Part shown: positions 17,193-25,685 of the stretch, piece by piece | How the letters are laid out: each line of letters opens with the position of its first letter | Position numbering within the stretch: the first letter of the stretch is position 1 | Assembly: GCF_023155275.1 (NCBI RefSeq) | Contig: NZ_JALMUV010000029.1 | Location: 38,742 to 102,741, forward strand | Origin: Streptomyces rhizoryzae | GTDB taxonomy: Bacteria > Actinomycetota > Actinomycetes > Streptomycetales > Streptomycetaceae | Reading direction: 5' to 3' | Length of the DNA: 64,000 nt | The notes under the pieces: model-generated | Seen by the model: only the letters and a program-made list of their open reading frames with translations | What the model was told of the DNA's origin: nothing | The model's database searches: none | Translations under genes and position numbers: made by a program

Positions 17193-17237
17193 CCGGCTCC
17201 GGGAGGGGCACCGCGGCGGTGCCCCTCCCGGAGCCGG
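17193..17237 (+). terminator. Strong hairpin terminator
   Basis: A perfect 20-bp stem (17193-17212 with 17218-17237) closes the loop GCGGC. It lies between the small membrane-protein gene and the next coding region, so the nuclease-helicase gene downstream must have its own promoter. Confidence 0.85.
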
Positions 17238-17388
17238 AACGAACCGCCGATAACCGCAGAGTTAGAGTTGAGACGCATCATGCAAGCGGCCCGCCGGGCT
17301 TCCGCTCCTGAGACGGATCCGCCGTCCAGGTACTCGAAGGACATGCCCCCACCCGCTCCAGCGATTTCGTGCTGCCTGGGGGCTTTTC

Positions 17389-19269
17389 TTGCTTGTTCGT
17401 GAATCCGTCGCGCGGGTCGCCGCGCGTAATGGCGAGGGAATGCTGGAGCGACAGCTGGCCGAGCAGTTCGCGCACGTGCACGGCTACCGCCCGGGGGAAT
17501 CCGAGGTCCGGTCGTGGCGGCGCAGTATTCCGGCCCTGACCGACACCCTGCTCGACGCCGGGCTCGGGGAGGTCGAGATGCTGATCGAGTACGGGCTTCC
17601 GCTCACCAGTAAGCGGGCGGACGTGGTGCTCGCCGGGGTGCATCCGGACACCGGGGGACCGTCGTACGTCGTCGTGGAACTGAAGCAGTGGAGCGAGGCG
17701 TATTCCGACGAGGACGACGAGCCCGCGCTGTGCCGGGTCGACGCGTACCCCCGCCCCGTGCTGAATCCGATAGAGCAAGTCCGCGGCTACTGCGCGTACT
17801 TGGTGTCGTTCAACGGCACGCTGGCGCGGAATCCGGAGCAGATCGCCGGCGTCGCCTATCTCCACAACGCCACCGAATTCGGAGTGAGCGGCCTCTACGC
17901 GGCGCCGCAGGACGAGCACGGGCGGATGTTCACCCAGGAGCGGCGGGGGGAGTTCGTCGGCTATCTGCGGTCCAGGCTGGCCCCGGCGCCGGGGGCCGAG
18001 GCGGCCGACGCGCTGCTCGCGGGCCGGATCCAGCCGTCGAAGCAGCTGATGGCGGTGGCCGCGGACGAGGTGCGGCAGCGCGAGCAGTTCGTGCTGCTGG
18101 ACGAGCAGCGGGTGGCCTACGAGATGGTGCTCCGGGCCGTCGAACGGGCGCACGCGTCGGACCACAAGGAAGTGGTGATCGTGACCGGCGGCCCCGGAAC
18201 GGGCAAGAGCGTCATCGCGCTGTCCCTTCTGGGTGAGCTGTACCGGCGGGGGCTGCCAGCGCTGCACGCGACCGGATCGCAGTCGTTCACCAAGACGATG
18301 CGGAAGGTGGCCGGCGCCCGCAAGCGCGAGGTCCAGGACCTCTTCAAGTACTTCAACAGCTTCATGACGGCGCGGCCGAACAGCCTGGACGTGCTGCTCT
18401 GCGACGAGGCGCACCGGATCCGGGAGACCTCCGCCAACCGCTACACCCGGGCCGAGCACCGTACGGGCAAGCCACAGATCGACGAGCTGATCGAGGTGGC
18501 CCGGGTGCCGGTGTTCCTGCTGGACCAGCACCAGGTGGTGCGGCCGGGGGAGATCGGCCGGGTGGCGGAGATCCGGGCGGCCGCGGAGCGGCGCGGGTTG
18601 CGGTGCCGGGAGGTCTCGCTGGACAGCCAGTTCCGGTGCGGTGGCAGCGACGCCTACCTGCAGTGGGTGGTACGGCTGCTCGGGTTGGAGGGCGACGGGC
18701 CGGTGGTCTGGGAGCCGGACGGCCGGATGGAGCTGGCGGTGGCCGGGACGCCGGCCGAACTGGAGGCGTTCCTGGAGGAGCGCCGCGCCAAGGGGTACGG
18801 GGCGCGGATGTCGGCGGGGTACTGCTGGCGGTGGTCGGACGCCCGGCCCGGGGAGCCGCTGCCCGCGGACGTGGTGATCGGCGACTGGGCGCGGCCGTGG
18901 AACCTCAAGGGCGAGCGCTCGGTGATGGGCGCGCCGCCGTCGGCGCTGTGGGCCACCGACCCCGCGGGGTTCGGGCAGGTCGGCTGCGTCTACACCGCGC
19001 AGGGCTTCGAGTACGACTGGAGCGGGGTGATCCTGGGGCCGGACCTGGTCTGGCGCACCGATCGCTGGGTGGTCGACCGGACGGCCTCCAAGGACCCGGT
19101 CTTCAAGCGCTCCACACCCGACGCCGACGTGGACCGGCTGATCCGGAACACCTACAAGGTGCTGCTGACCCGCGGCATGGTCGGGACGGTCCTCTACTCG
19201 ACCGATCCGGAGACCCGGGCGAAGCTGCGCGAGTTCGCGGGGCAGGATGGGACGGCGGGGGACGCGTAG
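17389..19269 (+). CDS. PD-(D/E)XK nuclease-like / superfamily 1 helicase fusion (DUF2075 type), copy A
   Basis: A 626-residue protein. The N-terminal domain (about 1-200) has the pattern RADVVLAGVHP...YVVVELKQW...EQVRGYCAYL: D77, E96, K98, then Q129-x3-Y133, the RecB/Cas4-like PD-(D/E)XK signature. The helicase part has Walker A GGPGTGKS (~266-273), Walker B DVLLCDEAH (~333-341), LLDQHQVVRPGE (motif III, ~377-388), LDSQFRCGG (motif IV), VYTAQGFEYDW (motif V) and NTYKVLLTRG (motif VI). All catalytic positions look intact. The start is TTG 17389 (TGGGGG six bases upstream), matching the length of copy B; ATG 17440 is the alternative. It is convergent with copy B. Function is unknown; a DNA-processing or defence role is inferred. 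Confidence 0.85.
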   Translation: MLVRESVARVAARNGEGMLERQLAEQFAHVHGYRPGESEVRSWRRSIPALTDTLLDAGLGEVEMLIEYGLPLTSKRADVVLAGVHPDTGGPSYVVVELKQWSEAYSDEDDEPALCRVDAYPRPVLNPIEQVRGYCAYLVSFNGTLARNPEQIAGVAYLHNATEFGVSGLYAAPQDEHGRMFTQERRGEFVGYLRSRLAPAPGAEAADALLAGRIQPSKQLMAVAADEVRQREQFVLLDEQRVAYEMVLRAVERAHASDHKEVVIVTGGPGTGKSVIALSLLGELYRRGLPALHATGSQSFTKTMRKVAGARKREVQDLFKYFNSFMTARPNSLDVLLCDEAHRIRETSANRYTRAEHRTGKPQIDELIEVARVPVFLLDQHQVVRPGEIGRVAEIRAAAERRGLRCREVSLDSQFRCGGSDAYLQWVVRLLGLEGDGPVVWEPDGRMELAVAGTPAELEAFLEERRAKGYGARMSAGYCWRWSDARPGEPLPADVVIGDWARPWNLKGERSVMGAPPSALWATDPAGFGQVGCVYTAQGFEYDWSGVILGPDLVWRTDRWVVDRTASKDPVFKRSTPDADVDRLIRNTYKVLLTRGMVGTVLYSTDPETRAKLREFAGQDGTAGDA

Positions 19270-19328
19270 CCGTTCGGCCACCGCACCCCGCGCGCCGCGG
19301 ACGGCCCGGTGCCCGTCCGGCGCCGGTG

Positions 19329-21218
19329 CTACCCGGCGCCGCCGTCGGCCCCGCCGTGGACCAGTTCCCGCAGCCGGTCCTGGGTTTCGGGGTCCGTTGA
19401 AAACAGGACGGTGCCGGCCATCCCCCGGGTCAGCAGGACCTTGTAGGTGTTCCGGATCAACCGGCCGAAGTCGGTTTCGGAAGCGGCTTTGAGGGCCTTG
19501 TCCCAGCTCTCGGACCTGTCGGCGTGCCAGTTGTCGCCGCGCCAGACGAGGTCGGGCCCGAAGATCACTCCGTTCCAGTCGTACTCGAATCCCTGCGCGG
19601 TGTAGATGCAGCCGATCTGGCCGAAACCGGCGGGGTCGGTCGCCCAGAGGTCCGAGGGCGGCAGGCCGCGCAGCGGCTCGGGTGAGGCGATGTTCCACGG
19701 GCGCCGCCAGGTGCCGATGACGATGTCGTCCACCAGCGTGCCGTCCCGGTTCGGTGGGCTCCACGGCCAGCAGAATCCGGCCGTGATGCGGGCGGTGCGG
19801 TCCTCCGCCCGCTTGGCCCGCAGGACGTCCTCGAGCTCCGCGGGGCTGCCGGCCACCCGCACCGTGAACTTGCCGTCCCCCTGCCACCGGTATGGGCCGC
19901 CCGGTTCCAGCCCCAGCAGCCGCAGGACCCACGCCTCGTAGGCGCGGCTGCCGCCGCAGCGGAACTGCGCGTCCAGGTCGACGTGGCGCACGATGATGCC
20001 CCGCTCGGCCGCCGCCTTCCCGATGACCGCGGCCGTGCCCGTCTCCCCGGGGCGCACGACCTGGTGCTCGTCCAGGAGGAACACCGGGACCCGGGCGGCG
20101 TCGATCAGTTCGTCGATCTGCCGCCGGAGGGCCCATTTGCTGCCGGCGGGGGCTCCGTTGGAGGTCTCGCGCAGACGGTGGGCCTCGTCCAGGATGAGGA
20201 CGTCGAGATCGTTGGCCCTGGCCTTGCCGAAGCTGTTGAAGTACGTGAAGAGCTTCCCGGTGCCGGACCGGCCCTCGGTGAGGGTGCGCTGCAGTGTCCT
20301 GGTGAAGGACTTCGAGCCGGTCGCGTGGGCCACCGGGTGGCCGCGCCGGGCGAGTTCTCCCAGCAGGGACAGGGCGATGACGCTCTTGCCGGATCCCGGC
20401 CCGCCGCTGACGAGCACGATCTCCTTCCGCCCGTTGCCCTGCCGGTGCACCTCCGCGAGGGTCCGCAGCACCAGGGAGAACGCTTTCTGCTGCTCGCCGA
20501 GCAGCGTGAAGTGGCGGCGGCCCAGTACCTCGTCGGCGGCGGCGTCCAGCAGCCTGGTGGCGGGCGCGCGCCGGCTGTCGAGCAGCGCGTCCACCAACCG
20601 GAAGTCCGGGTCGGGGGCGATCCGTTCGCGGAGGAAGGCGGCGAACGCCTCGCGGCGCGTGCGGGTGAAGAGCCGGTCGCAGGCCACGGGCGCCGCGAGC
20701 AGGCTCGCGACGTCGTCGTCGGCGGCGTTGTGCAGAAAGGCCACCCCGCTCACCCGGTCCTCGTGCCCTTCCAGTTCTCGGGTGAGGTCGACGAGGTATG
20801 CGCAGTAGCGGCGCACCTGGGCGACGGGGTGCAGCTGGGCGCGCCGGGGTTTCAGGCCGCGGACCTCGCACAGGTCGTCCGAGCCGCTGATGGTGCGGGC
20901 GGCGCTCCACTGCTTGAGTTCCACGACGACGTAGGCCGGTTCGCGGGTCTGCGGGTGGACGCCGACCAGGACGGCGTCGGCCCGCAGGCTGCACAGCGGC
21001 AGGGGGTACTCCAGCAGCATTTCCAGGTCGCCGAGTCCCGTTTCGGTGAGCAGCGCGGCCAGGGCGTACAGGCTCTCGCGCCAGGAGGCGACCTCGGCCG
21101 CCGACGGCCGCTGCTGGTTGGCGAAGAAGTACGCCTCTTTGAGTTCTTCGACGTACTGCCGGGGGTCGGAGGCGGCATCCTCGACTATGGAACGGGCCGA
21201 CCGGCGCAGCGCAGTCAC
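19329..21218 (-). CDS. PD-(D/E)XK nuclease-like / superfamily 1 helicase fusion (DUF2075 type), copy B
   Basis: A 629-residue paralogue of copy A with the same domain order. Nuclease residues are D81, E100, K102 and Q134-x3-Y138. Helicase motifs are Walker A GGPGSGKS (~272-279), Walker B DVLILDEAH (~339-347), LLDEHQVVRPGE, LDAQFRCGG, IYTAQGFEYDWNG and NTYKVLLTRGM. The start is GTG 21218, with GGGGGAG four bases upstream; the in-frame codon 18 bases earlier lacks a site. It is convergent with A (59-bp gap) and read in the same direction as C, 136 bp downstream of C's stop. Identity to A is highest in the helicase core and the nuclease motif block and low in the first 50 residues. The ancient divergence argues against a recent tandem duplication. 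Confidence 0.87.
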   Translation of the reverse strand: MTALRRSARSIVEDAASDPRQYVEELKEAYFFANQQRPSAAEVASWRESLYALAALLTETGLGDLEMLLEYPLPLCSLRADAVLVGVHPQTREPAYVVVELKQWSAARTISGSDDLCEVRGLKPRRAQLHPVAQVRRYCAYLVDLTRELEGHEDRVSGVAFLHNAADDDVASLLAAPVACDRLFTRTRREAFAAFLRERIAPDPDFRLVDALLDSRRAPATRLLDAAADEVLGRRHFTLLGEQQKAFSLVLRTLAEVHRQGNGRKEIVLVSGGPGSGKSVIALSLLGELARRGHPVAHATGSKSFTRTLQRTLTEGRSGTGKLFTYFNSFGKARANDLDVLILDEAHRLRETSNGAPAGSKWALRRQIDELIDAARVPVFLLDEHQVVRPGETGTAAVIGKAAAERGIIVRHVDLDAQFRCGGSRAYEAWVLRLLGLEPGGPYRWQGDGKFTVRVAGSPAELEDVLRAKRAEDRTARITAGFCWPWSPPNRDGTLVDDIVIGTWRRPWNIASPEPLRGLPPSDLWATDPAGFGQIGCIYTAQGFEYDWNGVIFGPDLVWRGDNWHADRSESWDKALKAASETDFGRLIRNTYKVLLTRGMAGTVLFSTDPETQDRLRELVHGGADGGAG

Positions 21219-21354
21219 GGGGCTCCCCCAGGGCACACGAGTGGTCTCGTGCGGGTGGGGGCGTCTCCTGGTGCGGAAGCCCGTCGGGCCGCATCACGTC
21301 AGGAGAACTTTAACGAGGCCGCGGGGCCGCTCCCCGGGGCACGGGCCGGTCCGC

Positions 21355-22524
21355 TCAGCGGAAGTCCCGGTCGAGCCGGATGTGGTTGCACGGCAGGCAC
21401 AGGGCGTCGGCGGCCCGCCGGACCAGGGGGCCGGCGTCCGCGCCGTCCGCCGGCTCGGCGCGGGCGGCTGCGAGGACGAAGACGGGGACCCGCGCCGCCC
21501 GGATCATCGTGGTCAGCAGATCGCCGGGGTCCGCCCCGGCGCCGGACGCCGGGGAAGAGTGCGCGTGGCGCAGCCAGGACTCCGCGCAGAACAGCACATC
21601 GCAGGCCGGGAGGGCGGCGGGCCCGGGGCCGGAGAGGAGCCGGGCCGGATAGCCGGCGCGCCGGAGGGCGTCCGCCGCCTCGGCGGCCAGTTGTTCGCCC
21701 CGGTCGGCGGGGAGACCGGTCAGGACCAGCACGGTCTTCTCCTGAGCCGTGTACGCGGCCCGTACCGCGTCCAGCACGTAGCGGCGGGCCGCCCCGGGGT
21801 CCGATGCCAGCCGGAAGTCGGCCTCGTGCCGGCGGGCGGCGGGCCCGTCCGGGCCGCCGAGGCGGGCGGGTACCGGGTCCTCGGTGAAGAAATCGGGCAC
21901 GAGCCGTCCGGGAGCCGGGGCCAGGCGCTGCCGAAGGAACCTGATCAGCGCGCCACGCGAATCGCGGGTGAAGACGCGCGACAGGGCCGTGCGCGGGTAT
22001 CGGAGCAGGTCGGCGACGTCGCCGTCGGCCGCGTTGTGCAGGTAGGCCAGGCTCGTCAGCCGGTCCTCGTGCTCCGCGAGGGCCGGCTGCGCGGTGATCA
22101 GCGCGCGGCAGAACGCGGCGGTCTGCTCGGCCGGGTGGCGCTTGGTCTTCCCGATCTGCTTGGCGACCCGGAAGCGTCCGGCGCAGTCCGGGTCGGCGGT
22201 GACGCGGCGCCACCGCTTGAGCTCGGCGACCACGTAGGACGGGGCCCGGGTGGCGGGGTGCAGTCCGGCGAGGACGACGTCGGCGGCGGGCACGTCCGGC
22301 AGGGCGTACTCGACCATCATGTCGACGGCGCCGAGGCCGGCGTCGCGGAGGTCCCGGGCCATCGCGGGGAGGCTGGTCCCCCAGGCTTCCTTCTCCCCCT
22401 TGCTGGACCGGTTCCTGCGGCCCTGCGCGACCTTCGCTTCCTCGGCGGCCTCGAGCGCCGGCACCAGTCCGCCGTCCAGGTGCAGGGCGTGCAGTGCGTC
22501 GGCGGACAGCCGGATCAGATACAT
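21355..22524 (-). CDS. Truncated nuclease-helicase paralogue, copy C, with degenerate helicase
   Basis: A 389-residue relative of copies A and B. The nuclease part keeps D82, E101, K103 (AELKRW) and Q134, but the Tyr of QxxxY is Phe. YLHNAADGDVADLL and RVFTRDSRGALIRFLRQRLAP follow as in A and B. The P-loop is replaced by LTGLPADRGEQ (no GKS/T) and Walker B by DVLFCAESW (DEAH lost). ARVPVFVLA aligns with motif III, and the protein ends at LDRDFR, exactly where A and B have motif IV (LDxQFRCGG). RecA2 is absent. The start ATG 22524 has a G-rich stretch directly upstream. It is a long intact frame, so it is probably a functional non-ATPase partner, though early pseudogenisation is possible. Confidence 0.75.
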   Translation of the reverse strand: MYLIRLSADALHALHLDGGLVPALEAAEEAKVAQGRRNRSSKGEKEAWGTSLPAMARDLRDAGLGAVDMMVEYALPDVPAADVVLAGLHPATRAPSYVVAELKRWRRVTADPDCAGRFRVAKQIGKTKRHPAEQTAAFCRALITAQPALAEHEDRLTSLAYLHNAADGDVADLLRYPRTALSRVFTRDSRGALIRFLRQRLAPAPGRLVPDFFTEDPVPARLGGPDGPAARRHEADFRLASDPGAARRYVLDAVRAAYTAQEKTVLVLTGLPADRGEQLAAEAADALRRAGYPARLLSGPGPAALPACDVLFCAESWLRHAHSSPASGAGADPGDLLTTMIRAARVPVFVLAAARAEPADGADAGPLVRRAADALCLPCNHIRLDRDFR

Positions 22525-22564
22525 CCCGCCCCCGCGCGCCGGCCCCGCCCCGCTCTGTCGTCTT

Positions 22565-23863
22565 TCAGCTGTCCACCCGTACCGGCAGGGCGTCCAGGCC
22601 GTAGACGATGGAGAGTTTGCGGAAGGCGAGGTCCTGGGGGGCGGTGGCGAGGCGCATGGTGGGGAAGCGGCGGACCAGGGCGGGGTAGGCGGCGCGGAGT
22701 TCCATGCGGGCGAGTTCGGCGCCCACGCAGCGGTGGATGCCGTAGCCGAAGGCGAGGTGGGAGGGGATCTTGGCGCGGTCGGGGTCGAACTGCTCCATGC
22801 CGGGGCCCAGTTCGGGGTCGCGGTCGGCGCCGCTGAGGGAGCACAGGACGACGTCGCCGGCGGCGATCTCGACGCCGGCGATCTCCATGTCCTCGCGGGC
22901 GAAGCGGGGGAAGGCGACCTGGACGACGGTGAGGTAGCGCAGCAGCTCTTCGACGTAGCGGTCGACGGCGTCGTCGCCGTCCTTGAGGGCGGCGAAGTGG
23001 CGCGGGTCCTGGAGGAGGACCAGGGCGCCGAGCGCCAGCATGCTGGCGGTGGTCTCGAAGCCGCCGGTGAGGACGCCGTCGGCGAGGCCGGCCAGTTCCT
23101 CGTCGCTGACCGCGTCGCCGTGTTCGCGGACGATCATGCCGAGGAGGCCGTCGCCGGGGTTGGCGCGCTCCTTCTTGACGACCTGGCGGAAGTAGGCGAG
23201 CGATTCGGATATGGCGCCGAAGGAGGCGTTGGCGCCGCTGAAGAGGTCGAAGCGGGCGGCGCTCAGGCGCTCGAAGTCGGCGCGGTCCTCGTAGGGGACG
23301 CCGAGGAGTTCGCAGATGACGAGGGAGGGGATGGGGAGGGCGAAGGAGGCGACGAGGTCCACCGGGGTGCCGTCCTGGCCGGCCTTCTCCATCGCGTCGA
23401 GGCGCTCCTCGACGATGTCGTGGATGCGGGGGGTGAGCCGGCTGAGCCGGCGCATGGTGAATTCGGGGGTGAGCAGGCGGCGCAGGCGGGTGTGGTCCGG
23501 CGGGTCGGCGAAGCCGAGGCCGCCGGGGTTCTGTTCGGCGCCGGCGCCGGCCTTGCCGACGAGGTTGGTGAAGTCGGAGCTGAAGGCGCCGGCCTTGCCG
23601 AGCACCGCCTTGGCCTCGTCGTAGCCGGTGACCAGCCAGACGTTGGCGGCTATCGGCACCGGCAGCTTGCTGATCGGCTCGCGGGCGCGGACGGCGGCCA
23701 GCTCGGGCACCGGGTCGAGGCCGTCGCGGCGCAGCGGCATCAGGACGGAGTCGGGGAGGAAGGACATCCGGGAGAGGTCGAAGCCCTTTTTCCTCGTTCT
23801 CGCCAGGTAGAGGCGGCCGGCCCAGGCGAAGATCCGGGAACGGAGGGTCGTCATGGCGCTCAT
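22565..23863 (-). CDS. Cytochrome P450
   Basis: A 432-residue heme monooxygenase. The heme-ligand loop is FGYGIHRCVGAEL with Cys ~379. The I-helix oxygen-activation motif is GGFETTAS and the K-helix ExxR is EELLR. DPPDHTRLRRLL is the usual C-helix region. The N-terminus is slightly long, and a soluble protein is expected. Start ATG 23863 with AAAGG upstream. No ferredoxin or reductase gene is adjacent, so redox partners must be elsewhere and the substrate cannot be told. It reads away from the SEDS gene and ends 40 bp before the start of copy C on the same strand. Confidence 0.95.
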   Translation of the reverse strand: MSAMTTLRSRIFAWAGRLYLARTRKKGFDLSRMSFLPDSVLMPLRRDGLDPVPELAAVRAREPISKLPVPIAANVWLVTGYDEAKAVLGKAGAFSSDFTNLVGKAGAGAEQNPGGLGFADPPDHTRLRRLLTPEFTMRRLSRLTPRIHDIVEERLDAMEKAGQDGTPVDLVASFALPIPSLVICELLGVPYEDRADFERLSAARFDLFSGANASFGAISESLAYFRQVVKKERANPGDGLLGMIVREHGDAVSDEELAGLADGVLTGGFETTASMLALGALVLLQDPRHFAALKDGDDAVDRYVEELLRYLTVVQVAFPRFAREDMEIAGVEIAAGDVVLCSLSGADRDPELGPGMEQFDPDRAKIPSHLAFGYGIHRCVGAELARMELRAAYPALVRRFPTMRLATAPQDLAFRKLSIVYGLDALPVRVDS

Positions 23864-24284
23864 ACTGCCTTTCGTCGCGGGGGACGGTCACCCGCGCTCG
23901 GCCGCCCCCGTGGGCCGAAACGGCGCGGGACCTTTACTCGGCGTGCACTGTGTCGTACGCCATAGCCCCTCGCGTGCGGCGCCATGGCGCTGGGCCATGG
24001 CGTCGACCGGTGCGATCGGTCGTCCGCATCAGCGTGACGAGCTCGGCCTTCTGCTGTTCGTTCTGACCGAGTTTACAAAGTGCTGACGGGGACGTTCACG
24101 GAACGGCCGCCTGCCGCCCCGGGCGGGACCCTGATTCTTCCCCTAGGGGATCGGGGAGCCGTTCGGCCCTGGTCCGGGGGGCCGGGGGCGGCGGTCGGCG
24201 GAGGTGGGGGCGACGGCGGGCGACTGCGGGGGCGTTCCGGGTGACTTGAGTGGAATGTGCCGATTTGCTTGCTACGTTGCCGCT
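23864..24284. promoter_or_regulatory. Divergent promoter region between P450 and SEDS genes
   Basis: This 421-bp stretch has no supported gene. GCCATGGCG occurs twice, at 23981-23989 and 23994-24002, 13 bp apart; each contains the palindrome GCCATGGC, so it may be an operator for the P450 gene. At the other end TACGTT (24273-24278) lies six bases before the GTG of the SEDS gene, as expected for a leaderless start. Confidence 0.4.
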
Positions 24285-25685
24285 GTGGACGTGGTGGACG
24301 GGTTGGTTGTGGTGGACGGGGCCTCGCCCGCGGCGCCGCGCGGAGCCGGGCGGCGCGGGGTCGAGCTGGCGCTGCTGCTGGGCGCCGTGCTCATCAGCGT
24401 CTGCGGCTATCTGGTGGTGGGGGTGGCGCGGGGGCACGCGGTGCCGGACGGGGCGCTGCGGTACGCGGCCGGGCTGGGCGGCCTGGCGCTGCTGGCGCAT
24501 CTCGCGGTGCGGTTCGGTGCCCGGCACGCCGATCCGCTGCTGCTGCCGACCGCGGTGCTGCTCAACGGGCTCGGGCTGGTGCTGATCTTCCGGCTCGACC
24601 TGGAGACCGCGGACGACCGGGCGGCGCCGGCCCAGCTGGTGTGGTCCGCGGTGGGCGTGACGCTGTTCATCGGGGTGGTGGCGGTGCTGCGCGACCACCG
24701 GGCGCTCCAGCGGTACGCCTACGGGTGCGCGGGGCTGGCGCTGGCCCTGATGGTGGTGCCGATCCTCTTCCCGGCCGTCAACGGGGCGCGGATCTGGATC
24801 CGGGCGGCGGGGTTCTCGCTCCAGCCGGGCGAGTTCGCCAAGGTGCTGATCACGGTGTTCTTCGCGGCGTACCTGGCGGCCAACCGGGAGGCGCTGGCGC
24901 ACACCGGGACCGCGGTGGGGCGGCTGCGGCTGCCGGCGGCGCGGGTGCTCGGGCCGGTCGTCGGCATCTGGCTGGTGAGCGTCGGGGTGCTGGTGCTGGA
25001 ACGGGACCTGGGGACGTCGCTGCTGTTCTTCGGGGTCTTCGTGGTGCTGCTGTACGTGGCGACGGGGCGGGCGGGGTGGATCGCGGTGGGGGTGCTGCTG
25101 GCGGCGGCCGGGGCGGCGGCGGTGGGGACCCTGGAGCCGCATGTGCACGGCCGGGTGCAGGACTGGCTGCACCCGTTCGCCGGGATCGCGGCGGGCCGGG
25201 GGCCGGGGCAGCTGGCGCAGTCGCTGTTCGCGTTCGCCGCGGGCGGCACGTTCGGGACCGGGCTGGGCCAGGGGCACTCCTCGCTCATCGGCTTCGCCAT
25301 GAAGTCGGACTTCATCCTGGCGACGGTCGGCGAGGAGCTGGGGTTGGCCGGGCTGAGCGCGCTGTTCCTGCTGTACGCGCTGCCGGCGGTGTGCGGCTAC
25401 CGGACGGCGCTGGGGCTGCCGGACGCGTTCGGCAGCCTGCTGGCGGTGGGGCTGGCGGCGCTGCCCGCGCTCCAGGTCTTCGTGATCGCGGGCGGGGTGA
25501 TGGGGCTGATCCCGCTGACCGGGATGGCGATGCCGTTCCTGGCGCAGGGCGGGTCGTCGGTGGTCACCAACTGGATCATCGTGGCGCTGCTGGTGCGGCT
25601 CAGCGACCGGGCGCGCGGGCCCCGGCCGGCCACCGCCGCGGGGCCCGCCCGCGCCGCGCCGGACGCGGTCGGGGCGGCCCGGTGA
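24285..25685 (+). CDS. SEDS family peptidoglycan glycosyltransferase (FtsW/RodA/SpoVE type)
   Basis: A 466-residue polytopic membrane protein with about ten to twelve hydrophobic segments. It polymerises lipid II together with a class B PBP. Typical blocks are LVLIFRLDLE, ARIWIRAAGFSLQPGEFAKVL (shown here as PGEFAK), VLERDLGTSLLFFG, FAMKSDFILATVGEELG and FLAQGGSSVVTNW. I prefer GTG 24285 as a leaderless start after TACGTT; ATG 24255 is an alternative. It overlaps the PBP gene by 4 bp, so the two are translationally coupled. Which cell-wall phase (growth, division, sporulation) it serves cannot be told. Confidence 0.92.
   Translation: MDVVDGLVVVDGASPAAPRGAGRRGVELALLLGAVLISVCGYLVVGVARGHAVPDGALRYAAGLGGLALLAHLAVRFGARHADPLLLPTAVLLNGLGLVLIFRLDLETADDRAAPAQLVWSAVGVTLFIGVVAVLRDHRALQRYAYGCAGLALALMVVPILFPAVNGARIWIRAAGFSLQPGEFAKVLITVFFAAYLAANREALAHTGTAVGRLRLPAARVLGPVVGIWLVSVGVLVLERDLGTSLLFFGVFVVLLYVATGRAGWIAVGVLLAAAGAAAVGTLEPHVHGRVQDWLHPFAGIAAGRGPGQLAQSLFAFAAGGTFGTGLGQGHSSLIGFAMKSDFILATVGEELGLAGLSALFLLYALPAVCGYRTALGLPDAFGSLLAVGLAALPALQVFVIAGGVMGLIPLTGMAMPFLAQGGSSVVTNWIIVALLVRLSDRARGPRPATAAGPARAAPDAVGAAR

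Noticed and set aside
17278..21297. A 1339-codon open frame on the minus strand
   Set aside because: It is a frame shadow: Arg/Pro-rich translation covering parts of both convergent nuclease-helicase genes, with no family motif.
15277..22560. Attachment-site direct repeat of the tRNA-Arg 3' end
   Set aside because: No second copy of GGTTCGAATCCTGC was found by reading through the window; a computed search is needed to be sure.
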